From positions 1 to 64,000 of the forward strand of contig CAJUEK010000003.1 in the NCBI GenBank assembly GCA_910585445.1: a DNA stretch of 64,000 bases, written 5' to 3'. The notes below the pieces were generated by a model. The model saw only the letters and a program-made list of their open reading frames with translations. It searched no databases and was not told the origin of the DNA. Origin of the DNA: an uncultured Bacteroidales bacterium. GTDB taxonomy: Bacteria > Bacteroidota > Bacteroidia > Bacteroidales > UBA932. Every line of letters starts with the position of its first letter. The stretch's first letter is position 1. This document shows, piece by piece, positions 59,285 through 64,000 of the stretch. The position numbers were made by a program, and so were the translations under genes.

Positions 59285-59670
59285 TGCATATGAAACACAG
59301 GAAGGCGTCTTCAATCATACTCATTGCTGTATGTGCGGGATGCCTTCTTTTTGTTTACGGCAGGTTCGCTCCCGGTTCCGGCTTTCCTTTTCCGAGATGC
59401 ATTTTCTTTCAGCTTACAGGCTACAGGTGCCCCGGATGCGGTTTGCAGAGGGCTTTGCACAGCATGCTGAATCTGGATTTTGTCTCGGCCTTCAAATATA
59501 ATGCATTCCTCGTTGCCATATTGCCTGTTCTTGCTTTGCTGCTTTTCTCACATTTTTCCAAAGGTCGATTTCCTGCCTTGGACAAGGTTTTGTGCAGCAG
59601 ATGGTTCATTTGGACGGCTGGGATTCTTACGTTTTTGTGGTGTGTCTTCCGGAATATTTACGGGTGGTAA
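59284..59670 (+). CDS. DUF2752 family membrane protein
   Basis: A 128-residue protein with three membrane helices and the DUF2752 core FPFPRCIFFQLTGYRCPGCGLQRALHSMLNLDFVSAFKYNAFL, i.e. CxxxxxxGxxCPGCGxxRA. The cysteines may bind a metal. It overlaps the TM2 gene by one base and the two are often neighbours. ATG 59290 is an alternative start. Function unknown. Confidence 0.87.
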   Translation: MHMKHRKASSIILIAVCAGCLLFVYGRFAPGSGFPFPRCIFFQLTGYRCPGCGLQRALHSMLNLDFVSAFKYNAFLVAILPVLALLLFSHFSKGRFPALDKVLCSRWFIWTAGILTFLWCVFRNIYGW

Positions 59671-59689
59671 TGGTGTTTAAGTTCCTGTA

Positions 59690-59885
59690 ATCCGTTGTTT
59701 TACAGCTTATTGTTAAATTGCGTGGTTCCCAATGTGCAGAAATTTGTCCTGTTTGGAACCCTGTGCTTTGGTAATCCTTTGATTATTAATATTGTGAGCA
59801 AAGACGGCGTTCCCAATGTGCAGTGTCATGTCCTGTTGGGAACGCATGTCTTGTGTAATCATGTGTCTTACAGCTTCTTGCAAAA
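59690..59885 (+). repeat. Array B of the 84-bp hairpin repeat
   Basis: Two full units begin at 59724 and 59808, exactly 84 bp apart. The first is G-type (arms GGTTCCCAA 59724-59732 and TTTGGAACC 59752-59760). The second is C-type (CGTTCCCAA 59808-59816 and TTGGGAACG 59836-59844). Both have 19-base loops, as in array A at 6.7 kb. The 34 bases before the first unit match the second half of a C-type unit, so the array is C(half)-G-C. It lies between convergent genes (DUF2752 and the ABC permease) and ends within ten bases of the permease stop. Confidence 0.85.
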
Positions 59886-59895
59886 TTGAGGTCGG

Positions 59896-62295
59896 TTATT
59901 CGTTCCTGAGCGCATCGACAGGGTCTGACAGGACTGCGGAAAGGCTCCGTAAAGTCACTACGGCGCATGTGACTGCCAGGACGGCTGCGAGGGCAAGTGC
60001 GAAAACCCACCAGTACACAGGCATCCTGTAGGCGAATCCCTTGAGATAGGCATCTGTTACGAAATAGCTTAGAGGGGCCGCAATGGCGAAGCATACAAGG
60101 ACTATCTTTATGAACTTCATGTTGAACATTGCGAGAACGTCCCCGATTCCGGCTCCGTTGACACGTCTGATTCCTATTTCCTTGCGCCTGTGTTCGGCAT
60201 CGAACATGACAAGTCCGAACACTCCCATAAGAGAAATCATGATGGCAAGGGCCGTGAACAGCAGGATGATGCGCGATGTGCTTTTTTCCTTGGCGTACTG
60301 CGAGTCAAGCCTGCTGTCAAAGAATCTTACGTCAATCTCATCCTCTTCCACGGAAGGGTCAATCTCATGAAACACGGACCTGATGTGGCTGAAGACTGCC
60401 GGAATGTCTGCGTTTTCTGCTGTCCTGACATATAGTGTGCTGTATGATTTCCAGTTGTTCTTTCCGAAAATGTACAGTGCGAAAGGCTGCACTTCCGATT
60501 CGAGGGACTTGTAGTTGAAGTTTTTGCAGAAACCTGCAATCTCCGTATCTCCCTGGTGACCCGACATCTTGTCTTCGAGAGTCAGTCTGAATTTGTCGCG
60601 TGCAGCCTCATTGAATATATAGACTCCTTTCTCGCTGCTCTCGTCCGCTTCCGTGAAATCACGCCCTTCGACAATATCGATTCCCATGAACCTCAGGAAG
60701 TCCCAGCTGATCGGATAGCACTGAAAATTGATTTGCTCTCCCTTGAACTCCCGTCCCCAGCCCATTCTCATAGGTGCCACTATGCTTCCGCTGGCCCATG
60801 TGACATCTTTGATTGCAGGGTTTGACTTTAGCATGGAGGTGCACTCCTTCCGTGCCTCAGACACTCTCCATGTCGTAGTTACCTCAAGCAGCCGGCTCTT
60901 GTTGAAGCCCATGTCATAATGCAGCATATATGAGCGCTGCATGCTTATGAAACTTGCGCATATTATCAGGCTTATGGAAGTCACGAACTGGAACCCGATA
61001 AGGCCTGTCCTGAATGCCTTGCCTTTTGAAACTGAGCCGAATGAGCCTTTTAGGGCAAAAGCTGGGGAGAATGACGTGAGATATAGGGCCGGATAAATGC
61101 TTGTGATAACGCCGAGCACAAGGGCGAGCGATACTGTCGCCGCTGCAATCGGCAGATTGTCCGGCAGGGAAGTTCCGCTGCTGATGAGAGAGGCAAGTGT
61201 GCTGCCTGAAAACATCTTCACGAGGATTCCGGCCAGCACAAGCGATGCCGTAACCATTGCCACGGATTCCATGACGGTTGCCGCCACAAGAGATGAGCGT
61301 GAGGCGCCGAGTATTTTTCTTGTGTTGACGCTCTTGAGCCTTACGGGGACAAGTGCGAAGAAGAAGTTTATGAAATTGATGAAAGTTATGGCCAGCACAA
61401 GTATGGCTATGGCCAGCAGACTCAATGTAGTGGTCCTGTTGCCGCTCTTTCCGATAGTGCTTGTCACATTTCTTGAAAAGTAGAGATCCTCAATCGGAAA
61501 CAGCCTGCATGTCATTTTGCTGAGCGTCTCGTCCATGTCCTCGTATGAGCGGTAATTCCCGTTCCCGGCTCCGTCCTTATATATCTCATCACGTATTCTT
61601 TCGAAGGCCAGCCTTTCAAATTCCTCCTTGTCCTGCGGGGAACGCAGTTTGACGAAATATATGTAGCTCCACTCATTATAATTCCAGCGGCATTCGTCAC
61701 CGAGATTCACAATGGAGCCGAATTGGTACAGGTCGCTGTTTGACGGCATGTCCTTGAATACAGCAGCTACGCTGACATGGCTCATGTTTCCATCACTGTC
61801 TTTCCAGTAAAGTGTCGAGCCTGCGCCAAGACCGAACTTCTTTGCATTCGATTCGGATATGGCTATTTCGTTGTCTCCGAGCGATTTGCCGAACGAGCCT
61901 TCGGACGCTTCAAAGCCGAATGTCCCGATGAAACCGGAAGACACCCTGCTTTTATTGAGTACGATTTTGTTGCTGCCAGCCTCGTCCGTATAGAAATCGG
62001 TCTCTTCCTGTATGCACCAGCAGCATCCTCCGCTTTCTACGCACGGAAGACTCGTGATTATGTCTTCCCAAAACGGGCGTGCCGTATATGTCATGTATCT
62101 GCTTTCGTCATACCAGTCCGGCAGTGCCAATACGTATATGCGTTCGGAGTCCTTTATCTTCCTGTTGTATCCCAAATCGTGCACAATCTGCACAAGTATG
62201 AGATACATGGCGGCAAAGGCCATGGCCATTCCGACAATGTTAAGGACTGATGATGTCAGGGAGCCTTTCCCTGACCTGAATATCTTGTTTGCCAT
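59896..62295 (-). CDS. ABC transporter permease, FtsX/MacB-like (downstream copy)
   Basis: A 799-residue membrane protein. An N-terminal helix (LNIVGMAMAFAAMYLILVQIV), a periplasmic MacB_PCD-type domain (about 45-270) and three FtsX helices (around 285-420) are followed by a second periplasmic domain and a final set of three FtsX helices ending VALRNE. The repeated two-block form with SVNTRKILGASRSSLVAATVMES and RRKEIGIRRVNGAGIGDVLAMF is typical of Bacteroidetes FtsX-type permeases. It works with the ATPase encoded upstream. ATG 62295 (MANKIF) is the likely start. Function probably lipoprotein, peptide or drug export, or envelope sensing. Confidence 0.85.
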   Translation of the reverse strand: MANKIFRSGKGSLTSSVLNIVGMAMAFAAMYLILVQIVHDLGYNRKIKDSERIYVLALPDWYDESRYMTYTARPFWEDIITSLPCVESGGCCWCIQEETDFYTDEAGSNKIVLNKSRVSSGFIGTFGFEASEGSFGKSLGDNEIAISESNAKKFGLGAGSTLYWKDSDGNMSHVSVAAVFKDMPSNSDLYQFGSIVNLGDECRWNYNEWSYIYFVKLRSPQDKEEFERLAFERIRDEIYKDGAGNGNYRSYEDMDETLSKMTCRLFPIEDLYFSRNVTSTIGKSGNRTTTLSLLAIAILVLAITFINFINFFFALVPVRLKSVNTRKILGASRSSLVAATVMESVAMVTASLVLAGILVKMFSGSTLASLISSGTSLPDNLPIAAATVSLALVLGVITSIYPALYLTSFSPAFALKGSFGSVSKGKAFRTGLIGFQFVTSISLIICASFISMQRSYMLHYDMGFNKSRLLEVTTTWRVSEARKECTSMLKSNPAIKDVTWASGSIVAPMRMGWGREFKGEQINFQCYPISWDFLRFMGIDIVEGRDFTEADESSEKGVYIFNEAARDKFRLTLEDKMSGHQGDTEIAGFCKNFNYKSLESEVQPFALYIFGKNNWKSYSTLYVRTAENADIPAVFSHIRSVFHEIDPSVEEDEIDVRFFDSRLDSQYAKEKSTSRIILLFTALAIMISLMGVFGLVMFDAEHRRKEIGIRRVNGAGIGDVLAMFNMKFIKIVLVCFAIAAPLSYFVTDAYLKGFAYRMPVYWWVFALALAAVLAVTCAVVTLRSLSAVLSDPVDALRNE

Positions 62296-62326
62296 TTCGC
62301 TTGTTTTTCCTATGCGCACCAATGCT

Positions 62327-63007
62327 TTAAAGTTCGTTCTTCACGTCACTTACAATATGGCCGTCGAAGAGATTTATTGTCCTGTGAGCCATAGCTGCGT
62401 CCTTCTGGGAGTGGGTCACCATAACGATGGTCGTGCCTTCCGCATTGAGTTCGCTAAGCAGTTCCATGACCTCTTTTCCGTTCTTCGAGTCGAGGTTTCC
62501 TGTCGGCTCGTCCGCGAGAATGAGCTTTGGATTTGATACTACCGCTCGTGCGATGGCCACTCTCTGCTGCTGTCCTCCCGAGAGCTGCTGCGGAAAATGC
62601 TGTGCGCGGTGGCTTATGTTCATTCTCTTGAGCATTTCAGTGACGCGCCTCTTTCTCTCTGCCGCGTTCATGTCAAGGTAGCGCAGCGGAAGCTCGACGT
62701 TCTCATATACATTCAGCTCGTCTATAAGATTGAAGCTCTGGAACACGAATCCTATGTTGCCTTTGCGGAACTTTGTCCTTTCTCTTTCCTTCAGTCCGGC
62801 CACTTCCTCACCGATAAGCATATAGCTTCCTTCTGTCGGGTTGTCAAGAAGGCCGAGGATGTTCAGGAGCGTGGACTTTCCGCATCCTGACGGACCCATT
62901 ATGGCCACAAATTCGCCTTCTGAGATTTCAAAGGACACCTTGTCCAATGCTGTAGTTTCGATTTCTTCCGTGCGGAATACTTTGCTGAGGTTGGTTACTT
63001 TAATCAT
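62327..63007 (-). CDS. ABC transporter ATPase, MacB/LolD-like
   Basis: A 226-residue ATPase: Walker A GPSGCGKS (about 38-45), Q-loop GFVFQSFNLID, signature LSGGQQQRVAIARA, Walker B LILADEPTGNLDSK and H-loop VTHSQKD. This is the MacB/LolD/FtsE subgroup that drives FtsX permeases. ATG 63007 (MIKVTN) is the likely start given the A-rich sequence before it; an upstream ATG at 63037 would overlap the preceding gene. It lies between two FtsX-type permease genes. Confidence 0.9.
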   Translation of the reverse strand: MIKVTNLSKVFRTEEIETTALDKVSFEISEGEFVAIMGPSGCGKSTLLNILGLLDNPTEGSYMLIGEEVAGLKERERTKFRKGNIGFVFQSFNLIDELNVYENVELPLRYLDMNAAERKRRVTEMLKRMNISHRAQHFPQQLSGGQQQRVAIARAVVSNPKLILADEPTGNLDSKNGKEVMELLSELNAEGTTIVMVTHSQKDAAMAHRTINLFDGHIVSDVKNEL

Positions 63008-63036
63008 ATTGTTTCTTTTTGAATTATTTGTCGTCA

Positions 63037-64000
63037 TTATTCGTTCTTCAATGATTCTACCGGGTTGCTGCGCGATATCTTTAGGCTGTTGAGCACAGCG
63101 CAGGCTATTACAAGCATCATTATGAAGATGTCCGCAAGGATGAAGTACCATGGAGAGAGTGCTATCTTTTCGGAGAAGTTCTTCAGCCAGAGTGTTGAGG
63201 CGAAATATGCTCCGGCATTTCCGATTATCAGGGCCGGTATGCTAAGTTTCGTGATTTCAGTCACATAGATGCCTATGATTTCCCTTACGGAAGCTCCGTT
63301 TATCTTGCGCACTGCCATCTCCTTGCTTCTGCGCTGCGACTCGTCATGCACATATCCGACAAGTCCGAACAGGGCTATGATAATGGAGACGGCGCATCCT
63401 GCCATTACCGTGTTCCTCATTTTCCTTTCGTCCGAATAAGCCTCGCGCATAGAGTCCCTATATGCCTTCACTTCTATCTCCTTGTTTTCTATCCTTGCCT
63501 GGATTGACTCTTCTACGCGTGCAATCATTTCCGTTGATACCTCTGATACCTTGATTGCCATAAAATTCAAGGATGTTGAGCCGGTCTCGCCGAGGAACTT
63601 GATGCTTGCACGGGTATCCTGGTTGGTCAGTGTGTTTATCCTGTAGTCTTTATATACTCCGCTCACTGTAAAGGCATCTTCAGCATTCCTGCTGTGTTCG
63701 GTGATTTGAATCTGTTTCCCGACAGCTCCGTCACTCCAGTCCTGGAACTCCATCATCTTATTCACAAAGCTCTCGCTGACGGCCACTTCGGAAGCGGTCC
63801 GGGGATATCTGCCCTCAATAAAAGGAATCTCAAGCATTTCGAAAAGCCCCGCGCTTCCCTCATATTGGTCGGCGATGTTGAACAGCTCTTCCTTATTCCC
63901 GTCCTTCATCTGAAATATGTTGTTTCCGGAGCTGTAGTCCAGAGGAAGGCTGTATGACATCTGCACGTCAAGTACCCCCGGTATTGCCTTCAAATCATCA
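63037..64000 (-). CDS. ABC transporter permease, FtsX/MacB-like (upstream copy, truncated by window edge)
   Basis: The C-terminal about 320 residues of an FtsX-type permease. A periplasmic domain is followed by RKMRNTVMAGCAVSIIIALFGLVGYVHDESQRRSKEMAVRKINGASVREIIGIYV, the FtsX coupling-helix region, and further helices, ending NSLKISRSNPVESLKNE. The reading frame runs open off the window's right edge; the start is outside. It is the first of the permease-ATPase-permease set. The pair of permeases may form a heterodimer around the shared ATPase. Confidence 0.85.
   Translation of the reverse strand, partial: DDLKAIPGVLDVQMSYSLPLDYSSGNNIFQMKDGNKEELFNIADQYEGSAGLFEMLEIPFIEGRYPRTASEVAVSESFVNKMMEFQDWSDGAVGKQIQITEHSRNAEDAFTVSGVYKDYRINTLTNQDTRASIKFLGETGSTSLNFMAIKVSEVSTEMIARVEESIQARIENKEIEVKAYRDSMREAYSDERKMRNTVMAGCAVSIIIALFGLVGYVHDESQRRSKEMAVRKINGASVREIIGIYVTEITKLSIPALIIGNAGAYFASTLWLKNFSEKIALSPWYFILADIFIMMLVIACAVLNSLKISRSNPVESLKNE

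Overview
This 64 kb window is a contiguous piece of a Bacteroidales-type chromosome. Three things point there. Near-perfect TAnnTTTG (-7) promoter elements stand in front of many genes, while Shine-Dalgarno sequences are mostly absent and starts tend to be A/T-rich. Several families are typical of Bacteroidetes: DUF4301, DUF3276/PUR-alpha, DUF5606, DUF6340-like lipoprotein, DUF4250, and GlsB/GlsA-like glycine-lipid acyltransferases. Gene orders such as nusB-yajC-ybbR-coaE and xerC-hpf are also familiar from that order. A choloylglycine-hydrolase family enzyme, a bile-acid-type symporter and a GH20 hexosaminidase fit a host-associated (gut) life. The sequence alone does not fix a genus. I saw no rRNA, tRNA, CRISPR array or prophage.

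Layout. 0.1-3.2 kb: ravA-viaA-like ATPase/VWA operon (minus). 3.6-4.1 kb: decayed IS transposase. 4.5-6.5 kb: lipase and RluA-type pseudouridine synthase (minus). 6.7-6.9 kb: tandem array of an 84-bp hairpin repeat. 7.1-22.4 kb: long plus-strand run of HsdR_N-fold nuclease-like protein, CCA-adding enzyme, XerC/D recombinase, HPF, GH20, HolA, an ABC exporter pair, a 5'-nucleotidase split into two genes, MntP, a metallophosphoesterase, RecF, DciA-like protein and PdxB. 22.4-26 kb: DUF4301 behind a three-way-junction RNA, a structured spacer, and a methyltransferase (minus). 26-28.6 kb: phosphohexomutase with a folded leader, a frameshifted pseudogene and a small membrane protein. 28.7-31 kb: choloylglycine hydrolase, and a membrane LytTR regulator preceded by helically phased repeats. 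31-40.4 kb (minus): deoxynucleoside kinase, gdhA, outer-membrane barrel, acyltransferase, two symporters, DUF4250 and nadE. 40.4-41.4 kb: a gene-free kilobase with an orphan plus-strand terminator. 41.4-47.6 kb: DUF3276 protein, then nusB-yajC-ybbR-coaE-DUF5606-rimO-lipoprotein (plus). 47.6-53.8 kb (minus): glsA-glsB-glpA-glpB-glpC. 53.9-58.6 kb (minus): sigma-54 response regulator and histidine kinase, then a PspC-PadR-PspC operon. 59-64 kb: TM2 and DUF2752 proteins, a second copy of the 84-bp repeat array, and an ABC permease-ATPase-permease set cut by the right edge.

Most genes are housekeeping: tRNA maturation, replication and repair, ribosome modification, NAD and PLP synthesis, glycerol-3-phosphate oxidation, lipid synthesis. 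The last 10 kb looks like an envelope-stress/export block. The novelty is mostly non-coding: the 84-bp alternating hairpin repeat in two arrays 53 kb apart, the phased LytTR operator, folded leaders at DUF4301 and at the mutase, and an orphan structured transcript candidate near 40.8 kb.
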